Assembly: GCF_009795805.1 (NCBI RefSeq)
Contig: NZ_WTEY01000001.1
Coordinates: 406,092-470,091 of the forward strand
Direction of reading: 5' to 3'
Length of the DNA: 64,000 bases
From: Gilliamella sp. Pra-s52
Lineage (GTDB): Bacteria > Pseudomonadota > Gammaproteobacteria > Enterobacterales > Orbaceae
The translations under genes were made by a program, and so were the position numbers. The notes beneath the pieces are model-generated. The model searched no databases, was not told the origin of the DNA, and saw nothing but the letters and a program-made list of their open reading frames with translations. Below are positions 1-10,136 of the stretch, piece by piece (the first letter of the stretch is position 1; the number at the start of each line of letters is the position of its first letter).

Positions 1-1
1 A

Positions 2-523
2 GACAAAAACGCATTCAATCTACTTGTGGTTCGTTATCAAAACAAATTAGCTCATTTGGTTTCTCGTTATGTATTAGCGTCAGAAGTCCCTGATGTTGTG
101 CAAGAAAGCTTTATTAAGGCATATCGCTCATTAAGTCTTTTTAAAGGTGAAAGCGTTTTTTACACATGGTTGTACCGCATTGCGGTTAATACGGCAAAAA
201 ATTACTTAACTTCTCAAGGTCGACGGCCGCCAGCATCAGATATCGAAGCTAGCGAAGCCGAAGGTTACGAAGGTGCAGATTCACTAAGGGATCTTGATAA
301 TCCTGAAAATTTAGCACTTTCAGATGAAGTGAAAAAAACTGTATTTGCAGCGATTGAGGCTCTGCCTGATGATTTAAAAACGGCAATTACATTGCGTGAA
401 ATCGATGGTTTAAGCTACGAAGAGATTGCTGAAATTATGGATTCACCTGTTGGAACAGTGCGATCACGTATCTTTAGAGCTCGTGAAGCAATAGATGAAA
501 AATTAAAACCATTACTCAATTAA
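2..523 (+). CDS. rpoE: RNA polymerase sigma-E factor, 5' end cut off by window
   Basis: Extracytoplasmic stress sigma factor that directs RNA polymerase to envelope-stress promoters. The frame is open from base 2, and the upstream codons (DKNAFNLLV) continue the sigma-E N-terminus, so the GTG at 26 is internal and about 18 residues lie outside the window. Region 2 is seen in DVVQESFIKAYRSL and FYTWLYRIAVNTAKNYL. Region 4 is seen in LREIDGLSYEEIAEIM followed by GTVRSRIFRAREAI. Only rseA and rseB follow, with no rseC. Sequence and neighbours together make the assignment secure. Confidence 0.97.
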   Translation, partial: DKNAFNLLVVRYQNKLAHLVSRYVLASEVPDVVQESFIKAYRSLSLFKGESVFYTWLYRIAVNTAKNYLTSQGRRPPASDIEASEAEGYEGADSLRDLDNPENLALSDEVKKTVFAAIEALPDDLKTAITLREIDGLSYEEIAEIMDSPVGTVRSRIFRAREAIDEKLKPLLN

Positions 524-572
524 TGGCTACAAACAGATTGATAAAAGTAGTCATAAATTTAAGGTATTTACT

Positions 573-1136
573 ATGCAAATAGAACAGAAAGAGCAACTTT
601 CATCACTTATGGATGGCGAGTTCACTCATGATCATATTGTTGATGAAGTATCGCATAATGAGAGTTTGCAATCATGCTGGCACCGCTATCATATTGTAAG
701 AGATACAATGCGAGGTGAGTTGCATAGTTGCTCATTAACATTAGATATCTCTAATCAAATTGCTCAAGCTATTGCGAGTGAAGATCTATACAATCCACTA
801 ACAGATCAACCGAATATCAACGCAACAGCACTACCAAAAGCTGAAAACCTAATTTGGATTCACCTTAAAGACTTTTTTGCTAAAGTGAGCCAAGTTGGAC
901 TTGCGGCGTGTGTCACACTCGGTATTATTGCTGGTGTTCAATATCAACAAAGCCAAACGGATAATGTGAATGGCACTCCTACATTATTAAACACTGTGCC
1001 GGTGGGCGTTAATATCGCACCAGTAGGTGGAATTCATCAGCAAAACGATCAGCAACTGCTTGAAAAGCGACAATACGACAAAATTAGATTGCTTGTGCAA
1101 GATTACGAATTACAGAAAAGACTTAATGCTCACTAA
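573..1136 (+). CDS. rseA: Anti-sigma-E factor RseA
   Basis: Inner-membrane anti-sigma factor that holds sigma-E inactive until regulated proteolysis (DegS, then RseP) releases it. The 187-residue protein begins with the cytoplasmic sigma-binding domain (LSSLMDGE, then CWHRYHIVRDTMRGE), has one membrane segment at about residues 104-123 (VGLAACVTLGIIAGV) and ends in a periplasmic Gln-rich tail. It is somewhat shorter than the E. coli protein (216 aa). It lies 49 bp after rpoE and 6 bp before rseB, so the three genes probably form one operon. The rseA homology is clear in the N-terminal half and weak in the tail. Confidence 0.93.
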   Translation: MQIEQKEQLSSLMDGEFTHDHIVDEVSHNESLQSCWHRYHIVRDTMRGELHSCSLTLDISNQIAQAIASEDLYNPLTDQPNINATALPKAENLIWIHLKDFFAKVSQVGLAACVTLGIIAGVQYQQSQTDNVNGTPTLLNTVPVGVNIAPVGGIHQQNDQQLLEKRQYDKIRLLVQDYELQKRLNAH

Positions 1137-1142
1137 TTCGAA

Positions 1143-2126
1143 ATGAAATTACCCTATTATTTTGTGCTACATTTTATAAAACAGAGTAGAAATTTTATTT
1201 TCACTCTGTTTTTCGTGTTTTTTTCCGCATCCGTTTATGCTAATGACACCAATGATGCCTTAACACTATTAAACAAAATGCATCATGCAGCTCAAACACA
1301 AAATTATCATATCCACTTCTTATTTGAAGATAAAGATCAGTATGCAACCACATTTGAATATAGCCATTTAGGTGCAGCAGACACAAACGATATTAATGCC
1401 TGTTTACGCTATCTTGAAGGTCCAGATAAAGAGATCATCTTGCACAATGGCGTAACGAGTTACTTTCAACCTGATAGCCCATCGTTTTCGATCACTAGCC
1501 CACGCATTATCGAAGCTTTTCCTGATGTGATTTATAATAATTTTAATGACTTAAGCGAGGTTTACGATTTTATTTTATTAGGCAAAGCAAGAACGGCAAA
1601 TCGTAGTGCACAACAGGTAAAAATTATCGCTAAAGAAAAGGACCGTTATAGCTACCTGATTTGGATTGATGATCAAACCTATTTGCCGATCAGAGTTGAT
1701 TTATTGGATGAAAATAACAACATTATTAATCAGATAAAAGTGATCCAGTTAGATGAAAATCTTGATAAGAAAAAACAGCTAGATTATATCAACAACCGAA
1801 CTTATCCTGTTTTATTATCGATCGAAAAGCAAGATAGTGCATTTGACCAATGGCGATTAGCTTGGTTACCTAAAGGATTTAAGGAAATCGCTGCTTATAA
1901 TCTGAACTTTTACAACTCTGATATTGCAACTAAATTGTTTTCAGATGGTGTATTTTCATTTACGGTTAATATTTCCTCGGAACAAGCTAAGCAATCACAC
2001 CAAATTATACAACAAGGTGGGCGCACTATCTATTCAACTAACTTGGGTCATAAAAATATTATCATCATTGGTAATTTACCGCATACCACGCTTGAACGTA
2101 TAGCACAAAATATTATCCAGAAATAA
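1143..2126 (+). CDS. rseB: Sigma-E regulatory protein RseB
   Basis: Periplasmic protein that binds RseA and shields it from proteolysis until envelope lipid or outer-membrane-protein signals displace it. The 327-residue product has an N-terminal signal peptide (hydrophobic TLFFVFFSASVYA, cleavage near residue 33). The MucB/RseB N-terminal domain follows (ALTLLNKMHHAAQTQNYHIHF, YLEGPDKEII), then the smaller C-terminal domain (WRLAWLPKGFKEI). The start is 6 bp after rseA with little ribosome-binding site, which suggests translational coupling. rseC, the usual fourth gene, is absent, and a 154-bp gap leads to lepA. Confidence 0.93.
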   Translation: MKLPYYFVLHFIKQSRNFIFTLFFVFFSASVYANDTNDALTLLNKMHHAAQTQNYHIHFLFEDKDQYATTFEYSHLGAADTNDINACLRYLEGPDKEIILHNGVTSYFQPDSPSFSITSPRIIEAFPDVIYNNFNDLSEVYDFILLGKARTANRSAQQVKIIAKEKDRYSYLIWIDDQTYLPIRVDLLDENNNIINQIKVIQLDENLDKKKQLDYINNRTYPVLLSIEKQDSAFDQWRLAWLPKGFKEIAAYNLNFYNSDIATKLFSDGVFSFTVNISSEQAKQSHQIIQQGGRTIYSTNLGHKNIIIIGNLPHTTLERIAQNIIQK

Positions 2127-2265
2127 GTGCAAACTTCTCGATAACGCTATGCTTAGCAGTGATAAATGTGTAAAATGACGCCTTTATGACTATGTAATTA
2201 TTAGCAATGTTGGTAATAACCAAAGGCATTTTAGATAGTTAACCATTAATAACCAAGATACTCAT

Positions 2266-2280
2266 TATAATATTATTAAT
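2266..2280 (+). promoter_or_regulatory. TATAAT box directly upstream of lepA
   Basis: A perfect TATAAT (2266-2271) stands 9 bases before the lepA ATG. No Shine-Dalgarno-like purines are visible between it and the start, and no good -35 hexamer lies 16-18 bp upstream. If it is a real -10 box, the transcript would start within a few bases of the ATG. The AT-rich context makes a chance match quite possible. Confidence 0.3.
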
Positions 2281-4077
2281 ATGAATAAAAATATCCGCAA
2301 TTTTTCGATTATTGCCCATATTGACCATGGTAAATCAACACTTTCAGACCGCATCATTCAAATTTGTGGCGGACTTTCAGATCGTGAAATGGAAGCCCAA
2401 GTGCTCGACTCAATGGATCTTGAGCGTGAGCGAGGTATCACCATAAAAGCTCAAAGTGTTACGCTTGATTATCATGCTAAAAATGGCGAAACCTATCAGC
2501 TCAATTTTATCGACACTCCCGGCCATGTTGACTTTTCGTATGAAGTCTCGCGCTCGCTTGCCGCTTGTGAAGGCGCATTATTAGTTGTTGATGCAGGGCA
2601 AGGCGTTGAAGCACAAACACTAGCAAACTGCTATACCGCCTTAGACATGGATCTTGAAGTTGTTCCTGTACTAAATAAAATCGATTTACCCGCAGCCGAA
2701 CCAGAGCGTGTAGCGGACGAAATCGAAGATATTGTTGGCATCGACGCAAGTAATGCTGTTCGTTGTTCAGCTAAAACAGGTGTGGGCGTGACGGATGTTC
2801 TTGAACAACTTGTCAACGACATTCCTCCACCAGAAGGCGACTCAAGCGCACCATTACAAGCACTTATTATTGATTCATGGTTTGATAATTACTTAGGCGT
2901 TGTTTCATTAATTCGCATAAAAAATGGTGAATTAAACAAAGGTGACAAAATTAAAGTTATGAGTACAGGCATGACATACAACGTTGATCGACTTGGTATA
3001 TTTACGCCTAAACAAGTTGATAAACAATGCTTGCATTGTGGCGAAGTGGGCTGGGTTGTTTGTGCTATCAAAGATATATTAGGTGCCCCAGTCGGGGATA
3101 CTTTAACCTTAGCAAAAGCACCGGCACAAGAACCATTACCTGGCTTTAAAAAGGTCAAACCACAGGTTTATGCTGGGTTATTCCCAACTAGTTCTGACGA
3201 TTACGAAGCTTTTCGTGATGCGCTAGGCAAATTAAGCCTAAATGACGCCTCATTATTTTATGAACCTGAAAATTCAGGGGCATTAGGATTTGGGTTCCGT
3301 TGTGGTTTTCTTGGTCTACTGCATATGGAAATTATCCAAGAGCGCTTAGAGCGTGAATACAACCTTGATCTTATAACTACTGCACCAACGGTTGTTTATG
3401 AAGTGCTAACCACATCCAATGACATTATTTATGTTGATAGCCCCGCCAAATTACCAGCGGTAAATAATATTCAGGAACTGCGTGAACCGATTGCTGAATG
3501 TAATATTTTAGTACCACAAACCTATCTAGGTAACGTCATCACATTATGTGTTGAAAAACGCGGGGTACAAACTAACATGGTTTATCATGGAAACCAAGTA
3601 GCCTTAACATACGAAATACCAATGACCGAAGTTGTATTAGACTTTTTTGACAAACTAAAATCAACTTCACGCGGGTATGCTTCATTAGATTACAGCTTTA
3701 AACGATTCCAAGCTGCCGACATGGTAAGATTAGATGTATTAATAAACGGTGAACGTGTTGATGCATTAGCCTTGATTACCCACAAAGACAATGCACCTTA
3801 TCGAGGGCGGGAATTAGTCGAAAAGATGAAAGAGCTTATTCCTCGTCAACTATTTGATATTGCCATACAAGCGGCTATCGGAAATCACGTCATAGCACGA
3901 TCAACTGTAAAACAACTACGCAAAAACGTATTAGCTAAATGTTATGGTGGTGACGTGAGTCGTAAAAAGAAACTTTTACAAAAGCAAAAAGAAGGTAAAA
4001 AACGCATGAAACAAGTTGGTAATGTTGAATTACCACAAGAAGCATTTTTAGCGATTTTGCATGTAGGAAAAGATTAA
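2281..4077 (+). CDS. lepA: Elongation factor 4 (LepA)
   Basis: Ribosome-associated translational GTPase that acts on stalled or misassembled translation complexes. The 598 residues match the usual family length. The GTPase domain shows G1 AHIDHGKST (about residues 12-20), the switch region [13 protein letters not shown]3 DTPGHVD and G4 NKIDLPAA. The EF-4-specific C-terminal domain is present ([21 protein letters not shown]). It precedes lepB by 46 bp, the usual lepA-lepB pairing. There is no obvious Shine-Dalgarno before the ATG. Confidence 0.98.
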   Translation: MNKNIRNFSIIAHIDHGKSTLSDRIIQICGGLSDREMEAQVLDSMDLERERGITIKAQSVTLDYHAKNGETYQLNFIDTPGHVDFSYEVSRSLAACEGALLVVDAGQGVEAQTLANCYTALDMDLEVVPVLNKIDLPAAEPERVADEIEDIVGIDASNAVRCSAKTGVGVTDVLEQLVNDIPPPEGDSSAPLQALIIDSWFDNYLGVVSLIRIKNGELNKGDKIKVMSTGMTYNVDRLGIFTPKQVDKQCLHCGEVGWVVCAIKDILGAPVGDTLTLAKAPAQEPLPGFKKVKPQVYAGLFPTSSDDYEAFRDALGKLSLNDASLFYEPENSGALGFGFRCGFLGLLHMEIIQERLEREYNLDLITTAPTVVYEVLTTSNDIIYVDSPAKLPAVNNIQELREPIAECNILVPQTYLGNVITLCVEKRGVQTNMVYHGNQVALTYEIPMTEVVLDFFDKLKSTSRGYASLDYSFKRFQAADMVRLDVLINGERVDALALITHKDNAPYRGRELVEKMKELIPRQLFDIAIQAAIGNHVIARSTVKQLRKNVLAKCYGGDVSRKKKLLQKQKEGKKRMKQVGNVELPQEAFLAILHVGKD

Positions 4078-4123
4078 CTAATTAAAACGAATTGATAAAA
4101 GATTCATTTAAAGAGGAAAAAAA

Positions 4124-5125
4124 ATGGCTGGAATGTTTGCCATCATATTAACAACCGCAACTTTTATTACTGGGATCTTTTGGTTTTTAGAAAAATTCAA
4201 ATGGAAACCGGCAAGACAGCGTAAAGTAGAAGAAATCCGCACCCAAAGCAATGGTGAGGTTGACGGAAAGATACTTGCTGAAGTGGGTAAACCCAAAGTG
4301 TGGGTTGAAAACTTGGCATCGTTTTTCCCTGTTTTATTTGTCGTGTTTTTTATCCGCTCATTTTTATATGAACCGTTTCAAATCCCATCAGGGTCAATGA
4401 TGCAAACGTTACTCATTGGTGACTTTATTGCGGTTGAAAAATACGCTTATGGCTTACGTGATCCTATTACTAACACAGTTATCATCCCAACAGGGCACCC
4501 TAAACGTGGTGATGTAGCCGTGTTTAAACATCCAAATGTTCCACAAATGGATCTGATTAAACGTGTAGTGGGTTTACCGGGGGATAAAATCGTCTATCTG
4601 GATAAAGAAAAGAAAATTGTAATTTATCCAGCGTGCCAAACAGCGGATACCGATTGCAAAGGTCAGCAATCACAGCCACTTGACTTGCATTACAGCGAAC
4701 CCAAAACAAGCAATTGGAAAGAAGTTCACGAAAAGTTTAAAACTTCTCCAAGCTTTTATACCTTACAGCAATATGCTGATAAAGGTATTATTGACTCAGA
4801 TAGTGTTGTAACATTGAATATGAACATTCAACAAGAAACGCTAGGTGACAAACCGCACGACATTTTGATTACACAAGGATCGCAAGAGGATCCAAATTAT
4901 TATTACCACCAAAAAGATCAACCAATAGCCACTTGGGTTGTACCACAAGGTCACTACTTTATGATGGGTGACAACCGTGACAACAGTGGTGACAGTCGAT
5001 ACTTTGGTTTTGTACCTGAAGGTAACTTTGTGGGTAAAGCAACTGCAATTTGGATTAGCTTTGAAAAACAACCAGATGAGTGGCCAACAGGAATTCGCTT
5101 TAGTCGTATTGGTGGAATACATTAA
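4124..5125 (+). CDS. lepB: Signal peptidase I
   Basis: Inner-membrane serine protease that removes signal peptides from exported preproteins. The 333 residues carry two N-terminal membrane segments (about 4-22 and 65-80). The catalytic Ser lies in IPSGSMM (about residue 91) and the general-base Lys in [14 protein letters not shown] (about residue 146), with the late signature [15 protein letters not shown] clear ribosome-binding site (AAAGAGGAAA) precedes the ATG. It sits between lepA and rnc, 11 bp from the latter, as in E. coli. Confidence 0.98.
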   Translation: MAGMFAIILTTATFITGIFWFLEKFKWKPARQRKVEEIRTQSNGEVDGKILAEVGKPKVWVENLASFFPVLFVVFFIRSFLYEPFQIPSGSMMQTLLIGDFIAVEKYAYGLRDPITNTVIIPTGHPKRGDVAVFKHPNVPQMDLIKRVVGLPGDKIVYLDKEKKIVIYPACQTADTDCKGQQSQPLDLHYSEPKTSNWKEVHEKFKTSPSFYTLQQYADKGIIDSDSVVTLNMNIQQETLGDKPHDILITQGSQEDPNYYYHQKDQPIATWVVPQGHYFMMGDNRDNSGDSRYFGFVPEGNFVGKATAIWISFEKQPDEWPTGIRFSRIGGIH

Positions 5126-5136
5126 AAATTATCATT

Positions 5137-5811
5137 ATGAAAAAATTTACACAAATTCAACAATCGATCGGCTATCAGTTTCAAGATCTATCACTACTTG
5201 AATTAGCGCTCACTCACCGAAGCGCTAATAAAATGCATAACGAACGCTTAGAGTTTCTTGGGGATTCTATTTTAAGTTTTGTCATTGCTGATGAGCTATA
5301 TCACCGTTTTGTCAAACAAGACGAAGGCGACCTAAGCCAAATGCGAGCTACACTCGTTTGCGGTCAAATGCTTGCCGAAATTGGCAAAGATTTTAAATTA
5401 GGCGATCACCTTATTTTAGGACAAGGCGAGTTAAAAAGTGGCGGATTTCGTCGCGAATCAATTATTTCTGATGCCGTTGAAGCCATTATTGGTGCCATTT
5501 ATTTAGATAGCAACATCGACACAATTCGTCAGTTAATCTTATCGTGGTACCAAACTCGCTTAAGCCAAATTCAACCAGGTATAAAGCAAAAAGATGCTAA
5601 AACAAGATTACAAGAATATTTACAAGGGATTCATCGACCACGTCCATGTTATCTTATTCTTGAAGTTACTGGTGATAATCACGAACAAGAATTCCTAATT
5701 CAGTGCAAAATCGATAATGACAACCGCGAATATTTAGGTCGTGGTTTAAGTCGCCGAAAAGCAGAACAAATAGCAGCACAAGAAGCACTCAACCAACTAG
5801 GTATAAAATGA
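5137..5811 (+). CDS. rnc: Ribonuclease III
   Basis: Double-strand-specific endoribonuclease used in rRNA processing and mRNA turnover. The 224 residues are close to the E. coli length of 226. The catalytic signature [18 protein letters not shown] is near residue 40, and the second acidic cluster [14 protein letters not shown] is at about 113-126. A C-terminal double-stranded RNA-binding domain begins at [13 protein letters not shown]. The stop overlaps the era start (ATGA), indicating translational coupling. Confidence 0.98.
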   Translation: MKKFTQIQQSIGYQFQDLSLLELALTHRSANKMHNERLEFLGDSILSFVIADELYHRFVKQDEGDLSQMRATLVCGQMLAEIGKDFKLGDHLILGQGELKSGGFRRESIISDAVEAIIGAIYLDSNIDTIRQLILSWYQTRLSQIQPGIKQKDAKTRLQEYLQGIHRPRPCYLILEVTGDNHEQEFLIQCKIDNDNREYLGRGLSRRKAEQIAAQEALNQLGIK

Positions 5812-6713
5812 CAGAAACAACACAACATTGTGGATTTGTCGCCATTGTGGGGCGACCAAACGTAGGTAAATCAACACTATTGAACCAACTGCTTGGTCAA
5901 AAGATTTCGATTACCTCGCGCAAAGCGCAAACTACAAGGCACCGCATTGTCGGTATTGACACGCAGAATAACGACCAAATTATTTATATCGACACACCTG
6001 GATTGCACATTGAAGAAAAAAGAGCCATCAACCGCCTAATGAACCGAGCGGCAAGTAGCTCGATTGGTGATGTTGAACTTGTGATCTTTGTTGTAGAAGG
6101 GACTCATTGGAATGACGATGACGAAATGGTTGCCAATAAACTCAAAGACTGCAAATGCCCAGTATTATTAGTCATTAATAAAATTGACAATGTCACTGAC
6201 AAAACGCAATTATTACCCCACATTCAAGCAATTAGTCAAAAAGTTAACTTCCTTGATGTGGTGCCAATCAGCGCCGAAAAAGGTGAAGGCGTTGATATCA
6301 TCAAAGATATCGTCAAAAAACACTTACCAGAAGGTGAACACCATTTTCCTGAAGATTACATTACCGACCGCTCACAACGTTTTATGGCGTCAGAAATTAT
6401 TCGTGAAAAACTCATGCGTTTTTTAGGTGACGAATTACCTTATTCAGTAACGGTTGAAATTGAACAATTTAAAGTTGACGAACGTAATGGAATGTACCGC
6501 ATTAACGGACTAATCTTAGTTGAGCGTGATGGACAAAAGAAAATGGTTATCGGCAATAAAGGTGAAAAAATCAAAAAAATCGGTATTGAAGCCCGTAAAG
6601 ACATGCAATCATTTTTTGATAACAAAGTCCATCTAGAACTTTGGGTCAAAGTCAAAGCAGGCTGGGCAGATGATGAGCGAGCATTACGAAGTTTAGGCTA
6701 TAGTGATGATTAA
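5808..6713 (+). CDS. era: GTPase Era
   Basis: Essential GTPase that binds the 3' end of 16S rRNA during 30S maturation. The 301 residues equal the E. coli length. G1 is [16 protein letters not shown], the switch region is [15 protein letters not shown]3 is DTPGLH and G4 is NKIDN. A C-terminal KH domain contains [17 protein letters not shown]. It overlaps rnc by 4 bp and is followed by a strong terminator. In Enterobacterales recO normally follows; here recO is about 56 kb away at 62429. Confidence 0.98.
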   Translation: MTETTQHCGFVAIVGRPNVGKSTLLNQLLGQKISITSRKAQTTRHRIVGIDTQNNDQIIYIDTPGLHIEEKRAINRLMNRAASSSIGDVELVIFVVEGTHWNDDDEMVANKLKDCKCPVLLVINKIDNVTDKTQLLPHIQAISQKVNFLDVVPISAEKGEGVDIIKDIVKKHLPEGEHHFPEDYITDRSQRFMASEIIREKLMRFLGDELPYSVTVEIEQFKVDERNGMYRINGLILVERDGQKKMVIGNKGEKIKKIGIEARKDMQSFFDNKVHLELWVKVKAGWADDERALRSLGYSDD

Positions 6714-6740
6714 CGATTCCGCTAGATTTTTTAAGTTATC

Positions 6741-6767
6741 AATCAGGCATAACGATGCCTGATTTTT
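6741..6767 (+). terminator. Intrinsic terminator after era
   Basis: A perfect 10-bp stem (AATCAGGCAT, loop AACG, ATGCCTGATT) runs into a T run. It lies 28 bp after the era stop and probably ends the rpoE-era transcription block. Confidence 0.9.
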
Positions 6768-6779
6768 CATTTAAAAAAC

Positions 6780-6805
6780 TTCAATAAAATCAATAACCTT
6801 CCTGA
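6780..6805 (-). repeat. Dispersed post-terminator motif, copy 1
   Basis: The block TTCAATAAAATCAATAACC with CTTCCTGA behind it recurs almost unchanged at 17701-17728. It recurs inverted at 18111-18139 and 18863-18891, and in part at 18204-18220. Here it follows the era terminator directly and lies between the convergent era and repressor genes. Confidence 0.6.
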
Positions 6806-6828
6806 ACGATTTTTTAACGAAAAATCCC

Positions 6829-7821
6829 CTAAATTGTTTGCCCTTTATCAATCTTATAATCTAAATTAACACTACTTTTCACATGCTCACCATTTAATTT
6901 TTGCAATAATAATTCGATTGCAACTTTACCAATCTCAAATCGTGGCGTAATGACGGTTGCAATCTTTTGGTTGTTTGCTCGACCAATTTCTAAACCATGA
7001 AAGCCTGCAATAGCAATTTGTTCAGGAACAGGGATCTGATAATTTTGGCACTCAAGTAGTACACCTATTGCCATATCGTCGTTAGTACATAAAATACCAT
7101 CCATATCAGGATATTTTTGAATTGCTTGGTGAAATAAACTTTTGCCTAAATCTATTGATGATATTGCATTGGGGATAATCTGACGTGGTGTTAATCCTGA
7201 TTGTTTCATAACACGTTGATAACCTTTGTAACGTTGGCTATCGCGTGCACTTGCAATGGAATTAAAATAGATGATATTTTTTTTGCCAGATTCAATCATT
7301 TGCAAAGTCATATCATAGGCGGCTTGTTCATTATCAAAACCGACTTGGATATCAAAAAATGTTTTGGTGATATCCATAAGCTCAACAACAGGAATATTAG
7401 CGGTTTTTAAATATTGTAGGGTGGTTTGAGTGTGCTCCTTTTCCATCAAGACAAGAGCGTCGACGTTGTATGACAGCAGGTTAATAATTTTTTCTTCTTC
7501 TAACTGTTTATCATAATTATAGTTAGTAATAATTGTTTGGTAATGTTGAGCTGATGCGACCGATTCAATACCAGCAAGCACTTCTGTAAATATTTGGTTT
7601 TTAAAAGACGGTATAACAATGCCAATACAGTGACTGCGCGAACCTAGCATGATTTGTGGTGCAAGATTGGGAATATATTGGATCTCTTTTAACACTTTTG
7701 CTATTTTTTCTTGGTTTTTTTCAGAGACTTGTTTAGGGTTTTTTAGATAGCGACTAATGGTCATTTTAGTCACGCCAGTTAAATTGGCAATATCTTGTAA
7801 ACTAATACGCTTATCTTTCAT
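6829..7821 (-). CDS. idnR: LacI-family repressor, GntR/IdnR type
   Basis: DNA-binding repressor or activator of sugar-acid catabolism. The 330 residues start with the LacI helix-turn-helix (ISLQDIANLTGVTKMTISRYL, about 6-26), followed by the hinge (IPNLAPQIMLGSRSHCIGIV) and a periplasmic-binding-like sensor domain. Segments such as GIESV near residue 85, GILCTNDDMAIG and IAIAGFHGLEIG match E. coli GntR and IdnR closely. It lies downstream of idnO and the carrier gene on the same strand, separated by a hairpin, and the palindromes upstream of idnO fit GntR/IdnR-type operators. Whether the ligand is idonate, 5-ketogluconate or gluconate cannot be told from sequence. Confidence 0.8.
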   Translation of the reverse strand: MKDKRISLQDIANLTGVTKMTISRYLKNPKQVSEKNQEKIAKVLKEIQYIPNLAPQIMLGSRSHCIGIVIPSFKNQIFTEVLAGIESVASAQHYQTIITNYNYDKQLEEEKIINLLSYNVDALVLMEKEHTQTTLQYLKTANIPVVELMDITKTFFDIQVGFDNEQAAYDMTLQMIESGKKNIIYFNSIASARDSQRYKGYQRVMKQSGLTPRQIIPNAISSIDLGKSLFHQAIQKYPDMDGILCTNDDMAIGVLLECQNYQIPVPEQIAIAGFHGLEIGRANNQKIATVITPRFEIGKVAIELLLQKLNGEHVKSSVNLDYKIDKGQTI

Positions 7822-7910
7822 AACCTATTATTTTAGGAGGGATGCTGGTTGAATGTGTGGCATTTTACCAGTAAAAACAAGAAAATAAATAATATTCGTT
7901 AGAATAAATT

Positions 7911-7942
7911 AAGAAGGCAGTATCCATTGCCTTCTTATTTTT
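7911..7942. terminator. Hairpin between carrier and repressor genes
   Basis: A 9-bp stem (AAGAAGGCA and TGCCTTCTT, 8-base loop) is followed on the + strand by ATTTTTTTG and on the - strand by an AT-rich tail. It lies just after the reverse-strand MFS gene and could reduce read-through into the repressor gene. Confidence 0.55.
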
Positions 7943-7955
7943 TTGATATTATTGG

Positions 7956-9206
7956 TTATTTTTTAGGCGCTTTAACGCTAGCCATCAAAATAACAGATAA
8001 AACTAAAGATACGCCCATAAAGATATATGACGCTCCGGCACTGCCCGTTGCCGCATTGATAACACCCACTAACCAAGCACCAATAAATGCGCCAAGTGCT
8101 CCAAAACTGTTAATTAATCCAATCGATACACCCGATACATTGCTTGGTAATAATTCAGGAATTAAAGCAAAGAAAGGTCCATAAGGTGCGTACATACAGC
8201 CAGCAGCAAGTGATAAAAGCACAAAACAGATCCAAAAATGTTCAGCCCCAAGCAAATAAGCAGTAAAAAAAGCAATGGTTGCGACAAGTAATAATGGCCA
8301 AACAAAAAGTTTACGATTTTGTAGTTTGTCAGAATAGAAAGAGACAATTAACATCATAGCAATCGCAACAAAATAAGGAATAGCCGCAAACCAACCAACC
8401 GATATAATATCAACATTGCCTGCCGATTTGATGATTGACGGCATCCACATCATAAAGCCATATACACCAATACTCCATAATGCGTGCACTGCACAGAGTT
8501 TAATAACACTGGCAGAACGGAACGCTTCGCCATAGTTACGCATGGGTTTGATATTTTGTTGTTCTTTATCCATGACAGCTTTAAAATCAGCTTTTTCGGC
8601 GTCGGTGAGCCATTTAACTTCGGATGGTTTGTCACGAACAAGGAACCACCACACTACTGCCCATAATACAGCTGGTAAGCCTTCAATTATGAACATTTCG
8701 CGCCAACCATAAAGGTCGATTAAGTGCGCTGATACAATTGACATCCACAATACGGTTACAGGATTACCTAAAACTAAAAATGTATTGGCTTTTGAACGTT
8801 CGGCTTTAGTAAACCATGTACTGATATAAATTAACATTGATGGCATAACTGCTGCTTCAACAATACCGAGAACAAAACGGATCGCCATAAGTGTTGGAAT
8901 ATTACTGACCATCCCTGTCAATGCGGCACATAATCCCCACAGTATTAAACACACAAAAATCAGCTTACGAACACTTCGCTTAACTGCATAAACCGATCCC
9001 GGTACTTGAAAAAAGAAATAACCAAGGAAAAAAAGAGCGCCAATTAATGACGAAGTGCTTGGACTGATGTCTAAATCTTTATTAATCCCCGCTGCAGAGG
9101 CAAAGCCATAATTGGCTCGATCTAAATAAGCTAAACTATAAGTAATAAAAATGATTGGCATTAAACGCCACCAACGAGACGGCGCTAGTTTGTTTGTTAT
9201 ATTCAT
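7956..9206 (-). CDS. MFS carrier, anion:cation symporter family
   Basis: Twelve-helix inner-membrane transporter of 416 residues, probably taking up a sugar acid by proton symport. The N-terminus (LAYLDRANYGFASAAGINKDL) and the segment RFVLGIVEAAVMPSMLIYISTWF are typical of the ACS branch (GudP, ExuT and LgoT relatives). It sits between idnO and the IdnR-type repressor, which suggests the substrate is the acid handled by IdnO, such as idonate, 5-ketogluconate or gluconate. Enterobacterial idn clusters use the unrelated GntP-type carrier IdnT, so this is a substitution of carrier class. The exact substrate is inference. Confidence 0.82.
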   Translation of the reverse strand: MNITNKLAPSRWWRLMPIIFITYSLAYLDRANYGFASAAGINKDLDISPSTSSLIGALFFLGYFFFQVPGSVYAVKRSVRKLIFVCLILWGLCAALTGMVSNIPTLMAIRFVLGIVEAAVMPSMLIYISTWFTKAERSKANTFLVLGNPVTVLWMSIVSAHLIDLYGWREMFIIEGLPAVLWAVVWWFLVRDKPSEVKWLTDAEKADFKAVMDKEQQNIKPMRNYGEAFRSASVIKLCAVHALWSIGVYGFMMWMPSIIKSAGNVDIISVGWFAAIPYFVAIAMMLIVSFYSDKLQNRKLFVWPLLLVATIAFFTAYLLGAEHFWICFVLLSLAAGCMYAPYGPFFALIPELLPSNVSGVSIGLINSFGALGAFIGAWLVGVINAATGSAGASYIFMGVSLVLSVILMASVKAPKK

Positions 9207-9242
9207 GTTTTATTCTCGCTTTCAATTAATCATAAAGTGATT

Positions 9243-9339
9243 TTGCGACAATTTTCATCCCTATTTTTATCAATTTTTTATTTATATATATTGTTTTAAC
9301 CTTCCTTGATTTAAGTCCGTAAAAATACAATTGTCGCAA
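9243..9339. repeat. 11-bp inverted repeat between idnO and carrier gene
   Basis: TTGCGACAATT at 9243-9253 is exactly mirrored by AATTGTCGCAA at 9329-9339, 75 bp apart. The spacing is too long for a terminator. It could be a looped operator pair or chance. Confidence 0.4.
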
Positions 9340-9346
9340 TATGGCT

Positions 9347-10111
9347 CTAAACTGCCGCTAACATTCCGCCATCAACATAAAGAATATGCCCATTAACAAA
9401 GTTTGATGCAGCAGACGACAAAAACACCGCCGAGCCAATAAGTTCTTCAGGTTTCCCCCAGCGAGCGGCAGGCGTTCTTTGACATAACCATTGAGTAAAT
9501 TCTTTGTTTTCAACCAAAGCTTTGCACATCTCGGTATCAAAATAACCAGGCCCAATACCATTGACTTGAATGTTGTAACGTGCAAGTTCAACGCACATAC
9601 CTTTTACAAGCATTTTCACTGCACCTTTTGATGCGGCATAGGGGGTAATGGTGTCGCGACCGAGTTCGCTTTGCATTGAACAAATATGGATAATCTTTCC
9701 TTGCTTACGTTTGATCATGTGCTTAGCGACTTGCTGTGAAACTAAAAAAACCGCTTTTTGGTTAACATTAATGACGGCATCCCAATCTGCTTCAGGAAAT
9801 TCAATAAACGGATGACGGCGTTGAATACCCGCGTTATTGATTAATATATCAATAGGTCCGATCTCTTTTTCAATATAATTAATGGCATTTTCGACTGAAT
9901 CATAACTGGTTACATCAAAACCGACGCCAACGGCATCAATGCCTTGTGATTTAAGTTGGTTTGCTGCATTTTCAGCACGTTCTTGGGTAATATCATTAAT
10001 AATGATACTTGCTCCATATTGCCCTAAACCTGTGGCAAGCAAATTACCAATACCTTGTGCTGAACCTGTAATTAAAGCGCGTTTTCCTTTTAGTTCAAAT
10101 AAAGATTGCAT
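9347..10111 (-). CDS. idnO: Gluconate 5-dehydrogenase / 5-ketogluconate reductase
   Basis: Cytoplasmic short-chain dehydrogenase that interconverts 5-keto-D-gluconate and D-gluconate with NAD(P)H. It shows the Rossmann motif TGSAQGIG, the NNAG motif, the catalytic Ser in ICSMQSELGRDT and YAASK. It is strongly similar to E. coli IdnO, with the stretches INNAGIQRRHPFIEFPE and TPAARWG. I start at the ATG at 10111 because AAGGAG lies 7 bases ahead and this gives 254 aa, the E. coli length. The longer ATG at 10132 lacks that support. idnD and idnK are not nearby. Confidence 0.9.
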   Translation of the reverse strand: MQSLFELKGKRALITGSAQGIGNLLATGLGQYGASIIINDITQERAENAANQLKSQGIDAVGVGFDVTSYDSVENAINYIEKEIGPIDILINNAGIQRRHPFIEFPEADWDAVINVNQKAVFLVSQQVAKHMIKRKQGKIIHICSMQSELGRDTITPYAASKGAVKMLVKGMCVELARYNIQVNGIGPGYFDTEMCKALVENKEFTQWLCQRTPAARWGKPEELIGSAVFLSSAASNFVNGHILYVDGGMLAAV

Positions 10112-10136
10112 GATTTTCTCCTTGTATTTCAAATAT

